Of a stretch of DNA of 7,831 bases, positions 1 through 6,974 are shown piece by piece. Position numbers and translations under genes: made by a program. Numbering within the stretch: position 1 is the first letter of the stretch; every line of letters starts with the position of its first letter. The DNA comes from Thermoplasmata archaeon (GTDB lineage: Archaea > Thermoplasmatota > Thermoplasmata > SG8-5): assembly GCA_030655715.1 (NCBI GenBank), contig JAUSPR010000242.1, positions 1-7,831 of the forward strand, written 5' to 3'. The notes beneath the pieces are model-generated. The model did no database searches and was not told where the DNA came from. It was given only the letters and a program-made list of their open reading frames with translations.

Positions 1-2
1 AA

Positions 3-74
3 TCAATCAAAGACAAACTGAAAAAGATTGGAATGAAGGATATGTTGAAGGAAGAGATCAGATTGAAACCGTAG
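3..74 (+). CDS. Possible 3' end of an unidentified gene (partial)
   Basis: The third forward frame is open from the window edge to a TAG at 72-74. It reads as a lysine-rich, probably helical C-terminus ending in EEIRLKP. The rest of the gene lies outside the window, so no family can be assigned. The second forward frame is also open, to a TAA at 173-175, but its reading is less protein-like and runs into very AT-rich DNA. A small minus-strand ORF (58-135) overlaps the same end. The plus-strand tail is preferred only because its composition looks natural for a soluble C-terminus. Only 23 codons are visible, so this is a weak call. Confidence 0.35.
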   Translation, partial: SIKDKLKKIGMKDMLKEEIRLKP

Positions 75-280
75 TGTATACGTCCTCGCTATTCAGGTCA
101 TATGTGTCAGCGATTGTTTCATCTTTTATATCCATTTTAAACACCTTATATATACAAGGACATGATATTATTTAATTATATTGGCAATAATAAAATTCAT
201 TTTATCCATTGATATCTTATTCTGCCGAATTGGTATCGCAAATTCAAAATTATAAACCCTGGAACAAATTAATAGATAAG
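75..280. other. AT-rich intergenic region without a convincing gene
   Basis: About 200 bases of markedly AT-rich sequence separate the possible partial gene from the promoter of the antiporter. It contains several TATA-like runs, including one at 146-154 that could work on either strand. The only coding possibility is a 25-codon minus-strand ORF at 58-135. No tRNA-like fold, repeat array or terminal inverted repeat was seen. Confidence 0.5.
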
Positions 281-309
281 ATTTAAAACCAGGGGGAAAT
301 ACCCTAATC
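275..309 (+). promoter_or_regulatory. Probable archaeal promoter of the antiporter gene (leaderless)
   Basis: A TATA-like box ATTTAAAA lies at 281-288, preceded by a purine-rich GATAAG that could serve as a BRE. The box centre is about 25 nt upstream of the ATG at 310, so initiation would fall at or next to the start codon and give a leaderless mRNA. There is no clear Shine-Dalgarno sequence. The G-run at 292-295 and the CCC at 302-304 form a short imperfect inverted repeat between box and start, too small to interpret. Confidence 0.55.
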
Positions 310-1356
310 ATGGTTTTTTACCAAGATTTGGCACTATTGGGGGTGGGTTTACTACTTTTAGTGATAGGTGCGAATTTTCTTGTTGATTCGGCTTCCAGGT
401 TGGCTAAGAGATATGGTGTTCCAGATTTCGTTATTGGCCTAACGATTGTTGCGATAGGCACATCGGTTCCTGAACTCGCAGCTGCAATATCTGCCTCGTT
501 GGAGGGGGAAGGAGCATTCGTTGTGGGCAATGTGATAGGTTCGAATCTTTCAAACATCTGTCTGGTACTTGGAATAGGAGCTATACTAGGCGGAATAAAA
601 ACCACGCGGCTCGGACTTAGGAGAGACGGATACATCATGATGGGTGTTTTTTTGACCCTCTACATGTTTATGTTGTGGGGGAATATGAACTGGATAGGGG
701 GTCTTTTACTCATATCTGTTTTCATAGCCTACATAATCTTTTTGACCATCTCTCGCGACGAACTGGGCACCGAGGGGGAATTCCATGATTTCGTGAAATT
801 CTTTGTTAAATTCGAGTATGTCAAGGTTATCGCTACGAGCATCCTGGGTGGAAAAGCACTCTTCCAACCAAAGCGTTTTCTAGACAAACCCAAATTGGCC
901 AAACTTCAGACATTCAAGGATTTGGGAGCGATTGTTTTGGGAATTGTCCTGATAGTCATTGGCGCAGAGTTCCTCATAAATGGGGCTATGGGATTGGCTT
1001 CAGGATTGAATGTAAGCACAGGATTGATTGGGTTGACTGTAGTTTCCTTGGGAACGACATTACCAGAAGTATCGGTCTCGATTAATGCCGCCAGGAAGGG
1101 CTTGGGAAGTCTAGCATTGGGGAATGCATTGGGGTCTTGTGTCACCAACATACTTTTAATATTGGGGGTTGCGACCCTAATCTCACCCATAACATTCAGA
1201 TGGGTCACGATAGCATTCACTGCTCCATTCATGATTCTTGTAGGAGCAACATTGTTGATCATGATGCACCGGGAGTCCATTGGCAGGAAGGGTGGATTTC
1301 TGCTTATTGGACTCTATGGGCTGTTCATGGTACTGCTGCTGGGTCTGTTTGCTTAA
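310..1356 (+). CDS. Calcium/sodium antiporter, CaCA superfamily (YrbG / NCX-like)
   Basis: A 348-residue integral membrane exchanger predicted to move Ca2+ across the cytoplasmic membrane in exchange for Na+ (ion specificity inferred from the family). It shows the internal duplication of the superfamily. Repeat alpha-1 has GTSVPE at residues 50-55 and GNVIGSN at 73-79. Repeat alpha-2 has GTTLPE at 248-253 and GNALGSCVTN at 271-280. Glu55 and Glu253 match the paired glutamates that coordinate the ion in the archaeal exchanger NCX_Mj. About ten hydrophobic segments fall into two groups of five. The central cytoplasmic linker, roughly residues 148-204, is rich in Lys, Phe and acidic residues and is longer than the short linker of NCX_Mj. 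In alpha-2, Cys277 replaces the usual Asn, and Asn280 sits where NCX_Mj has Asp. The start is set by a TATA box about 25 nt upstream; the protein begins directly with the first membrane helix. The family is certain, the exact ion less so. Confidence 0.92.
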   Translation: MVFYQDLALLGVGLLLLVIGANFLVDSASRLAKRYGVPDFVIGLTIVAIGTSVPELAAAISASLEGEGAFVVGNVIGSNLSNICLVLGIGAILGGIKTTRLGLRRDGYIMMGVFLTLYMFMLWGNMNWIGGLLLISVFIAYIIFLTISRDELGTEGEFHDFVKFFVKFEYVKVIATSILGGKALFQPKRFLDKPKLAKLQTFKDLGAIVLGIVLIVIGAEFLINGAMGLASGLNVSTGLIGLTVVSLGTTLPEVSVSINAARKGLGSLALGNALGSCVTNILLILGVATLISPITFRWVTIAFTAPFMILVGATLLIMMHRESIGRKGGFLLIGLYGLFMVLLLGLFA

Positions 1357-1357
1357 T

Positions 1358-1403
1358 GTAGGGTGTTGGCAGCCTACTTGAACCGAGATTATGCTTTTAT
1401 CTC
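1358..1403 (+). terminator. Weak inverted repeats downstream of the antiporter, possible terminator
   Basis: Immediately after the stop codon a 5-bp stem GTAGG/CCTAC (1358-1362 with 1373-1377) is followed by a second, GAGAT/ATCTC (1385-1389 with 1399-1403), whose loop contains a short T-run. Archaeal termination depends mainly on T-runs, and the one here (TTTT, near 1395-1398) is short. The position suits a terminator but the stems are weak, so this is a tentative call. Confidence 0.2.
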
Positions 1404-1486
1404 AAAGACGAATTATACCAATTATTTCTGATAGCGAATTAAGATAAGTGTTTACCAATAGTCCTCTCAATCGAATAAATTTGCAT

Positions 1487-1524
1487 CGCAAACTTAATAT
1501 CTCAAGCCCGAGTTCCTTTCCCCA
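1487..1524 (+). promoter_or_regulatory. Probable promoter of the MscS-family gene (leaderless)
   Basis: A TATA-like box CTTAATAT lies at 1493-1500, centred about 28 nt upstream of the ATG at 1525. There is no purine-rich Shine-Dalgarno sequence; the bases before the ATG are pyrimidine-rich (CCTTTCCCCA). This suggests leaderless initiation. The box is less canonical than those of the neighbouring plus-strand genes. Confidence 0.45.
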
Positions 1525-2562
1525 ATGACAGAAAAAAATCCAAAAGGGGCAAAGCCCAAGGGAGGTCGATCTGGCAAAGCAGGCATACTCATTCCACTGG
1601 CACTCGGAATTGTCTCTCTCATTTTGCTTCTTGATACCGATTATAATATCTTCCCATTTCTCAACATGAATTTTATTTCAGATTTCATGCATACTGGCCT
1701 TCTCATTCTCGTAATAATTGCATTTATCTGGTTCGCCCTAAAATTACTGGGATATCTTTTTGAAGTGCTGGCTGCACCCAAGGTCGGAAGCTATGCAGCA
1801 GCCAGGTCAAGCTGGAAAGCAGTAAATTACACAATCTGGGCCATTGTCCTCTCAATTATTTTCTTCTATTTCATGGGCGGAATGGGATCCTTGGTTCTTA
1901 GCATCGGTCTGATTGGGGCGGCACTCACATTCGTACTTCAGAAACCGCTGATGAACATTCTCGGATGGCTTTTTATCACTTACAACAAGATGTTCAAGAT
2001 CGGCGACAGGGTGAGCATTGGGGATGTGAAGGGTTACGTAACCGATATCAAGGTCATGCACACTGACCTCTATGAAATGGGTGGTTGGATGAAGGGCGAG
2101 ACATTCACAGGCAGGATTGCCCTGATGCCCAATTCCTTGATATTTGACGGGGCCGTGTACAACTACAGCAGGGACTCGCCATTCATCTGGGACGAAGTGG
2201 TGAACCTCGTGACCTATGAAAGCAATATCGACAAGGCCAAGCAGCACATGTTGGATGCTGTGAAAGAAGTGGTCGGTGAATCCATGACCAAGAACTGGGA
2301 GGCATACAGAAAGCGCCTGGAACTGCATGACCTGGACGGGGCGCTTCCCAGCGAACCAACATTCAGAATGGATCTGGCCGACTCCGGAGTGAACCTCTCG
2401 ATTGTGTACTGGACCCATGCCGATAACCGTCGTAAAACCAGATCGGAGATTGTGGAAAAAATCTGGCGCAGGTTCATGGACGATCCGGACGTGGAGATTG
2501 CGTATCCGCACATGGAAATTGTGAAAAAGGACAATCCTTTAAAGGAACGAGAATTTAAATAA
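1525..2562 (+). CDS. MscS-family small-conductance mechanosensitive ion channel
   Basis: A 345-residue membrane channel predicted to open under membrane tension and release solutes during hypo-osmotic shock. The N-terminus (residues 2-19) is strongly basic, with repeated Lys and Gly. Hydrophobic segments lie near 19-37, 57-79 and 99-117, followed by the glycine/alanine-rich pore helix at about 119-138. The MscS signature then follows: GLIGAALTFVLQKPLMN (128-144), the FKIGDRV turn (157-163), the beta domain with GYVTDIKVMHTDL (170-182) and the PNS motif (202-204). Residues 220-335 form the usual alpha/beta C-terminal domain. A short extra segment, MGGWMKGETFTGR (185-197), lies between the beta strands before PNS; it is probably a surface loop, as in some longer family members. 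The length is slightly above that of E. coli MscS (286 residues). It is separated by 168 bp from the antiporter and has its own promoter-like box. Family assignment is firm; gating properties cannot be read from sequence. Confidence 0.93.
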   Translation: MTEKNPKGAKPKGGRSGKAGILIPLALGIVSLILLLDTDYNIFPFLNMNFISDFMHTGLLILVIIAFIWFALKLLGYLFEVLAAPKVGSYAAARSSWKAVNYTIWAIVLSIIFFYFMGGMGSLVLSIGLIGAALTFVLQKPLMNILGWLFITYNKMFKIGDRVSIGDVKGYVTDIKVMHTDLYEMGGWMKGETFTGRIALMPNSLIFDGAVYNYSRDSPFIWDEVVNLVTYESNIDKAKQHMLDAVKEVVGESMTKNWEAYRKRLELHDLDGALPSEPTFRMDLADSGVNLSIVYWTHADNRRKTRSEIVEKIWRRFMDDPDVEIAYPHMEIVKKDNPLKEREFK

Positions 2563-2584
2563 TGGCTTGTTCATGCATATCTCA
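2545..2584 (+). promoter_or_regulatory. Probable promoter of the DUF457-type gene, inside the end of the MscS gene
   Basis: A near-consensus archaeal TATA box TTTAAATA at 2554-2561 overlaps the last codons and stop of the MscS gene, and is preceded by purine-rich GAACGAGAA as a possible BRE. Its centre is about 27 nt upstream of the ATG at 2585. This is the usual box-to-start distance for a leaderless transcript, so it supports 2585 as the start over the in-frame TTG at 2567 or ATG at 2573. Confidence 0.6.
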
Positions 2585-3247
2585 ATGGATTGGATAACCC
2601 ATTATCTGGTCGCCTTCATAACCGGAAGAAAGCTCCGCCTTGATAAAGAGCAGATGATGGCCATCACCCTAGGCAGCCTTATTTTGGACATCGATATTAT
2701 TTATTACCTGTTTCCTGGCACGATAATACCGGTGCACGGGACTCTCACGCACACTCTCCTGGGCGCATCAGTTCTCTGCTTATTGGCGGCAGTGGCCATG
2801 TTCGTCTGGAAGAAACGGAATTTCGCCCATATTATAGGCCTGGGCATTGTCACGCACCTCGGCCTGGACATGATAAATACCATGTCCATTTTCGATTCCG
2901 GCAAAATGCTTCTATTCCCAATCTCGGGCGCACTGTTCAGCCTGGCGGATTATATTCCATATCCGAATATTGTGTGGGCACTCATGACCTCAGCGGTCTT
3001 TACAGTCTCCCTGAGCATGCTGGCCAAATACATTTACAACCGGGATTACCCCTGGAGGGTTTGGTTCGACGAGAGACCGATTGTCGCGTACTGGCGGGGA
3101 TTTGCCAATTACTATTTCCATGTCCTGCCCAGGACAGTTATGAGGTACGGGATAAGGCTGCTGACAGCGATGCTTTCGATGAGTATTTTCCTGCACGGGA
3201 GTATAGAAACAGAGACATCAACCGAACGCCATCAGCGCCCCCAATGA
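2585..3247 (+). CDS. YdjM/DUF457-type membrane-bound metal-dependent hydrolase family protein
   Basis: A 220-residue multi-pass membrane protein of the family named for E. coli YdjM (LexA-binding, inner-membrane-associated putative hydrolase). Its substrate is not known. The family's metal-ligand pattern is visible: DWITH at the N-terminus (His6), a LDID motif (Asp35, Asp37), HGTLTH (His51, His56) and HLGLDMINT (His91, Asp95). These residues resemble those of zinc-dependent phospholipase C-like and related hydrolases, so a membrane-linked hydrolytic role is plausible but unproven. Four or five hydrophobic segments lie between about residues 25 and 158; the C-terminal part is basic and aromatic and ends in a short hydrophilic tail. 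The start at 2585 is chosen because family members typically begin MD-x-x-TH, and a TATA box sits 27 nt upstream; in-frame starts at 2567 (TTG) and 2573 (ATG) are possible. The last nine codons and stop overlap the end of the convergent platform gene. Confidence 0.85.
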   Translation: MDWITHYLVAFITGRKLRLDKEQMMAITLGSLILDIDIIYYLFPGTIIPVHGTLTHTLLGASVLCLLAAVAMFVWKKRNFAHIIGLGIVTHLGLDMINTMSIFDSGKMLLFPISGALFSLADYIPYPNIVWALMTSAVFTVSLSMLAKYIYNRDYPWRVWFDERPIVAYWRGFANYYFHVLPRTVMRYGIRLLTAMLSMSIFLHGSIETETSTERHQRPQ

Positions 3248-5209
3248 CGTCACGCAAAATATGATGGCCGCAACAGGCAGTGCCTTCCCCGTCTCAATCT
3301 TCCAACGCCCCCGTCCATGTTCAATCCCGGAACAGAAATACATTATCGTTCCGACAGTGGCCAGAAGATAAATCCCGATTATCATGATGAAATACGGTGA
3401 GGGCATGGGAGCCGAGCCGTTCATGTCGCTGAACGTCTCGGACAGCAATAGGTAAAGACCGACAGTCACGCCCATGATTACTGGCGCGAAGAGAATGGCC
3501 GTGTTCTTCATGGTGTCAATCGTGGACCGGAGCTTCAGGCGCATCTCCTTGTCGGAGTTTGTCAAATCCCGCATGTGGTTGGACATTGTTATCAGGATGC
3601 TGCCCGCTGTTTCCGGGTCCTTGCTGGCAGCTTCAACGACCAGGCGCATTGCGGCCCTCAATTTCCTTGATGGATGGGAAACCATTATCCCGGTTTCCGG
3701 TGAAAAAAGCAAATCATGAATTCCAGTCCCGCTTCGCCGCATTCTGGCCAGCATTCCCGAAAGAAACTTGCCAATCTCGGTGCCCTCCATGGTGTGGCTG
3801 ACATCCTCCAGGGCCTTCTCCAGACCGAGGCCTTCACCCAATCTTGAGCCTAGCTGGAACAGCATGTCCGGCATGCCGTCCTCCAGTTTCTCTATTTCTT
3901 TTACTTTATCACTATCAAGGGAATGGCTGGCAAGTGCGTGCCAGAGGCTGATGCTGAGTCCCAATATGATGAGCAGGGCCGAAATGGACCATTCCATGCC
4001 CCAGAAATTCAGGTATGTTCCGGTGAGGTAAGCCAAGGCTATGAAAAAGGAGAGGATAATTCCTGAAATCACAATATTGGAAGTCGATTTATTCTCTTCC
4101 AATTTAACCGTGTGTACACCTGGTCGTCTGGACAATATCGACCTGGCATAAACGAACGCAGTCAGGGGGAATAAAACATTCATCAGGAGAATGCTCATCC
4201 CGAACATCGGAAGCCAACTTTCGGATGTTGGCTGCGAGGTCTGCATGGCCATGTCAAATCCTCCGAGAGAGAGCATGGGCAGCATGGAACCGATTATCAT
4301 TGGCAGGAGAATTCCGAGTGAGAAAAGCACCGTGGCTGGCGTTCCAAGAGACGCGGCAAAGCCCTCGACCCGCTGCCTGGTGCCGGTGAGCACAGCATCG
4401 CTCGCCCTTCTCAGACTTGTTCGCATTTTATCCATGTCCCTTTCCTTGGAGGCGCTGAGAATGTTGTAGATGGCGCCGCGCAATTCCTCGTTCATGCCCT
4501 CAAGGTTGCTGGCATATGCCATTAATGCGTTTTCCGTGGTTGAAAATTCGCGGCTCCGCACCTTCCAGACAATGTCTGCAAATTCTTCAGCCATTGGACC
4601 TTCCGCATTTTCTGCGGCAAATAATACTGCCTTGTCAATTGAAGGAGATAATTCCATGGACATGACCATGTAATTCACTACTTCGGGCGCGGAACCGAAG
4701 GCCTCCATCTCCAGACTCTTGGCCAATCTTTCAGGATAGTTGACCAGCCACATGAAAACAGCCAGCGGGACAGCTATACCGCAACCAAGTGAAACAAGCA
4801 ATATCATGAACGGTTCCAGGCCAAACCAGATTACGATTGGAACAACAATTACCAGTGCTATCAGCAAGGCCAATATTGCAGAAACAGCAGAGAAGCGTAC
4901 CACTTCCTCCACCCTCAGTCCCATTCCGGTGATTCTCATGGCTCTTTTGAAATCCTTTTGCTCGTGAATGATTTTTGATTTTGCCAGTGATTTTTTCTTG
5001 GATTCAAGTTCAGCAGATATTTTCCTTGTATCTCTGGTGTCCCCAGAAAGCTGTAAACCGCCAATTCGTCTTTCCAGCTGATTAATTTCAGACTGAAGGT
5101 GCCTGATGTCCTGTTCCAGTCTTTTTTGCTTGCCAATATCTGGCCCAGCTTTTCCAAGCTTCCTGCACAGAGTTCCGTATAGCCGACCGGGAACATCGGC
5201 CTCAGACAT
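3218..5209 (-). CDS. Type II/IV secretion (Tad/FlaJ-like) membrane platform protein with two T2SSF domains
   Basis: A 663-residue membrane protein expected to form the inner-membrane platform that couples the ATPase encoded just upstream to assembly of a pilus or pseudopilus. Residues 27-86 are charged and heptad-like, probably a cytoplasmic coiled coil. The first T2SSF unit follows: two helices (about 106-129 and 131-156), a cytoplasmic helical bundle (157-288) and two more helices (292-315, 332-357). The second unit has helices near 379-400 and 408-427, a bundle (430-568) containing GMPDMLFQLGSRLGEG, and helices near 571-591, 605-626 and 644-662. It therefore resembles a TadB/TadC pair fused into one chain, as is common for archaeal FlaJ-type proteins. 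The start at 5209 is preferred: it overlaps the ATPase stop by 8 nt (ATGTCTGA) and has AAAGGAG 8 nt upstream. An in-frame ATG at 5245 would add 12 residues. Family firm; exact machine unknown. Confidence 0.91.
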   Translation of the reverse strand: MSEADVPGRLYGTLCRKLGKAGPDIGKQKRLEQDIRHLQSEINQLERRIGGLQLSGDTRDTRKISAELESKKKSLAKSKIIHEQKDFKRAMRITGMGLRVEEVVRFSAVSAILALLIALVIVVPIVIWFGLEPFMILLVSLGCGIAVPLAVFMWLVNYPERLAKSLEMEAFGSAPEVVNYMVMSMELSPSIDKAVLFAAENAEGPMAEEFADIVWKVRSREFSTTENALMAYASNLEGMNEELRGAIYNILSASKERDMDKMRTSLRRASDAVLTGTRQRVEGFAASLGTPATVLFSLGILLPMIIGSMLPMLSLGGFDMAMQTSQPTSESWLPMFGMSILLMNVLFPLTAFVYARSILSRRPGVHTVKLEENKSTSNIVISGIILSFFIALAYLTGTYLNFWGMEWSISALLIILGLSISLWHALASHSLDSDKVKEIEKLEDGMPDMLFQLGSRLGEGLGLEKALEDVSHTMEGTEIGKFLSGMLARMRRSGTGIHDLLFSPETGIMVSHPSRKLRAAMRLVVEAASKDPETAGSILITMSNHMRDLTNSDKEMRLKLRSTIDTMKNTAILFAPVIMGVTVGLYLLLSETFSDMNGSAPMPSPYFIMIIGIYLLATVGTIMYFCSGIEHGRGRWKIETGKALPVAAIIFCVTSLGALMAFG

Positions 5210-6974
5210 ACGGGGCGCTCCTTTCGAACCACTGGCTCCATTCATTCATCAACTTACCTGGCTCGCCTGAACCAATAACATCCACAAGATTCCAGTACTG
5301 ACCGTTGGCCTTCACTACCGCATTCGGTCCAAGTAATCCAGGATGCTGTTTGCCTGCAATGGTCATCATCTCGCGCATTCTGGCCCTGGCACGGATATTG
5401 GCTATTGCCGTGTTATAATCCAGGCCCCATTGTTCAGCTATCATGTTTATTCTTGCCGAGGAAGAGAGAAAATATTCTGTTTCAACGAGCGCGTCGGACT
5501 GGTCGTCGTAAACCAGCAAATCAGCGAACTGGCCCGGCTCCCCGTCCTTCACCAGCTCGGAAATGGAGGTTATGCGCCTGGCCTGCTTTTGCCGACCTCC
5601 CGGCCTGACCAGACCGCATACTACCACGATATCTGTTGCAGAAAATGCTTCAGGATGAATATCCAGATCGTAAACAATTCTCTCGAAAACAGACTTGGGG
5701 GAATTGCCGTGAATGGTTCCCATCACCGCGCTTCCCGCACTTCCCGACCTCATGGCCTCGTAAAGTGTCTTGGCCTCCTTGCCACGAACCTCACCGAGGA
5801 CAATCGCGGACTCGCCCAGCCTGAGCGATACTCGGAGCGCATCATCCGTGGTTCTATCCCCGCTTCCGCCGATTGCGGATTGCACGAACAGGCTCTGAAC
5901 CTTGTATCCAAGTTCCTGCATCTTGGCCCCGGGGAGTTCGATAGTATCTTCGATAGTCAGAATGCGCTGGCTCAGTGGAAATTCCAACATCATCGCCCCA
6001 AGCATAGAGGATTTTCCTGCACCCCTACTTCCTGCCACCAGGATAGTGGAGCGTCCGTCAATCAGGAATGAGAGCAATCCCGCAGCCAGCGGGTTGAGGC
6101 TTTTTCTGTCGATAAGCCTAGGAAGCGTCCATGGTTCAACCGAGTGTCGCCTGAGCGCAATCGCCACACCGTCCGGGCTCAGGGGTTTTCCCACGACAGT
6201 TACTCTGGTGCCAAACTCCAGTAAATCAGTTTCAAGAACAGGCATGGCCTCGGAGAACGGTCTTCCGGATTCATACCTGAACCGCGAAACCAGTGCCTGA
6301 ACCTCTTTCTCGCTCAGCACGATATTGGTGATGCATTTTCCATGTACCTTATCCCCGATATCGCCAACCACGACATGGACCGGGTTATCGTCAGCCGGCG
6401 CATCAATGTAAATGTCCTGGACATGCTCATCCTCCAGAAGGTATTCCACTAGGCCAAGGCCAATCGTATGCCTGAGTAGTGCATCAGTTAGGAAATCCAA
6501 GCCGCCCATCTGTTCCACCTGTCCCGGAGTAATACCAGATGAGCGTGCCAGTATCGAGATTATTTCATTGGCTTCTTTCCGACAACGGTTCTTCATTGCC
6601 CTTGAATCAAGCAGATTTCTGCCTTCTTTCGAACTTTCAACGAATTCGGCCTTGGCCCTGTAGAGCAGTTTCATACCAGCGTCGGGAAGCGTGTACTCCC
6701 TCGGTGTCATGCGGTATAAAATTTCGCCATCTGGCGCGGTGCAGATATCAACCTTGGCTGTACCCACATAATACCTGGTTATCCTAGCTGCATCATCGAC
6801 AGGACTATCTCCGACCCAGGCCTCGGCAAACCCCGGTCTTGAATGAGAATCATTCTTCAGGGCCTTTCTCAGGAGAATATCCAGGTCCTTTCTTGCACCG
6901 AGTTGGGCTTTCGCGGGTTCCGGGGGAATTAGTGGCTTGCTCTTCTTTCCCGGCCTTAGCACTACTTCGGACAT
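5202..6974 (-). CDS. Type II/IV secretion system ATPase (archaeal TadA/GspE/VirB11-like)
   Basis: A 590-residue cytoplasmic ATPase, expected to be a hexameric motor driving assembly or secretion through the platform protein encoded next. The N-terminal region (about 1-300) contains the adaptor domain typical of the group, including YTLPDAGMKLLYRAKAEFVE (94-113) and VEYLLEDEHVQDIYIDAP (176-193). The catalytic core has Walker A GSRGAGKS (315-322), an Asp box RILTIEDTIELP (337-348), Walker B with the catalytic glutamate in IVLGEVRG (391-398, Glu395) and a His box GTIHGNS (419-425). Before Walker B, LRLGESA replaces the RPDR-type sequence of many bacterial GspE/TadA proteins. The tetracysteine zinc module of GspE is absent. 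The C-terminal part (about 480-590) is an archaeal-type extension. Its ATG overlaps the upstream TAA by 1 nt (TAATG) with GGAGG 7 nt before it, so translation is probably coupled. All catalytic motifs are intact. Confidence 0.94.
   Translation of the reverse strand: MSEVVLRPGKKSKPLIPPEPAKAQLGARKDLDILLRKALKNDSHSRPGFAEAWVGDSPVDDAARITRYYVGTAKVDICTAPDGEILYRMTPREYTLPDAGMKLLYRAKAEFVESSKEGRNLLDSRAMKNRCRKEANEIISILARSSGITPGQVEQMGGLDFLTDALLRHTIGLGLVEYLLEDEHVQDIYIDAPADDNPVHVVVGDIGDKVHGKCITNIVLSEKEVQALVSRFRYESGRPFSEAMPVLETDLLEFGTRVTVVGKPLSPDGVAIALRRHSVEPWTLPRLIDRKSLNPLAAGLLSFLIDGRSTILVAGSRGAGKSSMLGAMMLEFPLSQRILTIEDTIELPGAKMQELGYKVQSLFVQSAIGGSGDRTTDDALRVSLRLGESAIVLGEVRGKEAKTLYEAMRSGSAGSAVMGTIHGNSPKSVFERIVYDLDIHPEAFSATDIVVVCGLVRPGGRQKQARRITSISELVKDGEPGQFADLLVYDDQSDALVETEYFLSSSARINMIAEQWGLDYNTAIANIRARARMREMMTIAGKQHPGLLGPNAVVKANGQYWNLVDVIGSGEPGKLMNEWSQWFERSAPYV
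5218..5224 (-). promoter_or_regulatory. Shine-Dalgarno site for the platform gene
   Basis: On the minus strand AAAGGAG occupies 5224-5218, leaving 8 nt before the ATG at 5209. It lies inside the coding sequence of the ATPase. It decides between the two in-frame starts: the site is well placed for 5209 and falls downstream of the alternative ATG at 5245. Confidence 0.65.

Noticed and set aside
75..309. AT-rich stretch considered as a replication origin or an attachment site
   Set aside because: No repeated origin-box-like motifs, no tRNA end and no direct repeats flanking it could be seen; it is adequately explained as intergenic promoter DNA.
906..1280. 124-residue minus-strand ORF opposite the antiporter
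   Set aside because: It mirrors the second half of the antiporter, including the alpha-2 repeat, and has no ribosome binding site or recognisable family.
310..1356. Internal repeat in the antiporter gene considered as a DNA-level duplication
   Set aside because: The similarity is at protein level (alpha-1 and alpha-2 repeats), is ancient, and is universal in the CaCA superfamily.
1852..2511. 219-residue minus-strand ORF opposite the MscS gene
   Set aside because: It lies fully antisense to a gene with clear family motifs, and its reading is rich in His, Pro and Val without domain-like patterns. It is a codon-bias shadow.
2567..2584. Upstream TTG (2567) or ATG (2573) as the start of the DUF457-type gene
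   Set aside because: Both are too close to the TATA box at 2554-2561 for a leaderless transcript, and family members usually begin MD-x-x-TH, which matches the ATG at 2585.
5210..5245. Upstream in-frame ATG at 5245 as the start of the platform gene
   Set aside because: It would give a 44-nt overlap with the ATPase and has no clear ribosome binding site. The ATG at 5209 has AAAGGAG at 8 nt and a compact 8-nt overlap.
5343..6071. 242-residue plus-strand ORF opposite the ATPase gene
   Set aside because: It lies entirely over the conserved catalytic core of the ATPase on the other strand, and its composition (many Cys, His, Arg, Pro) is typical of an antisense shadow.
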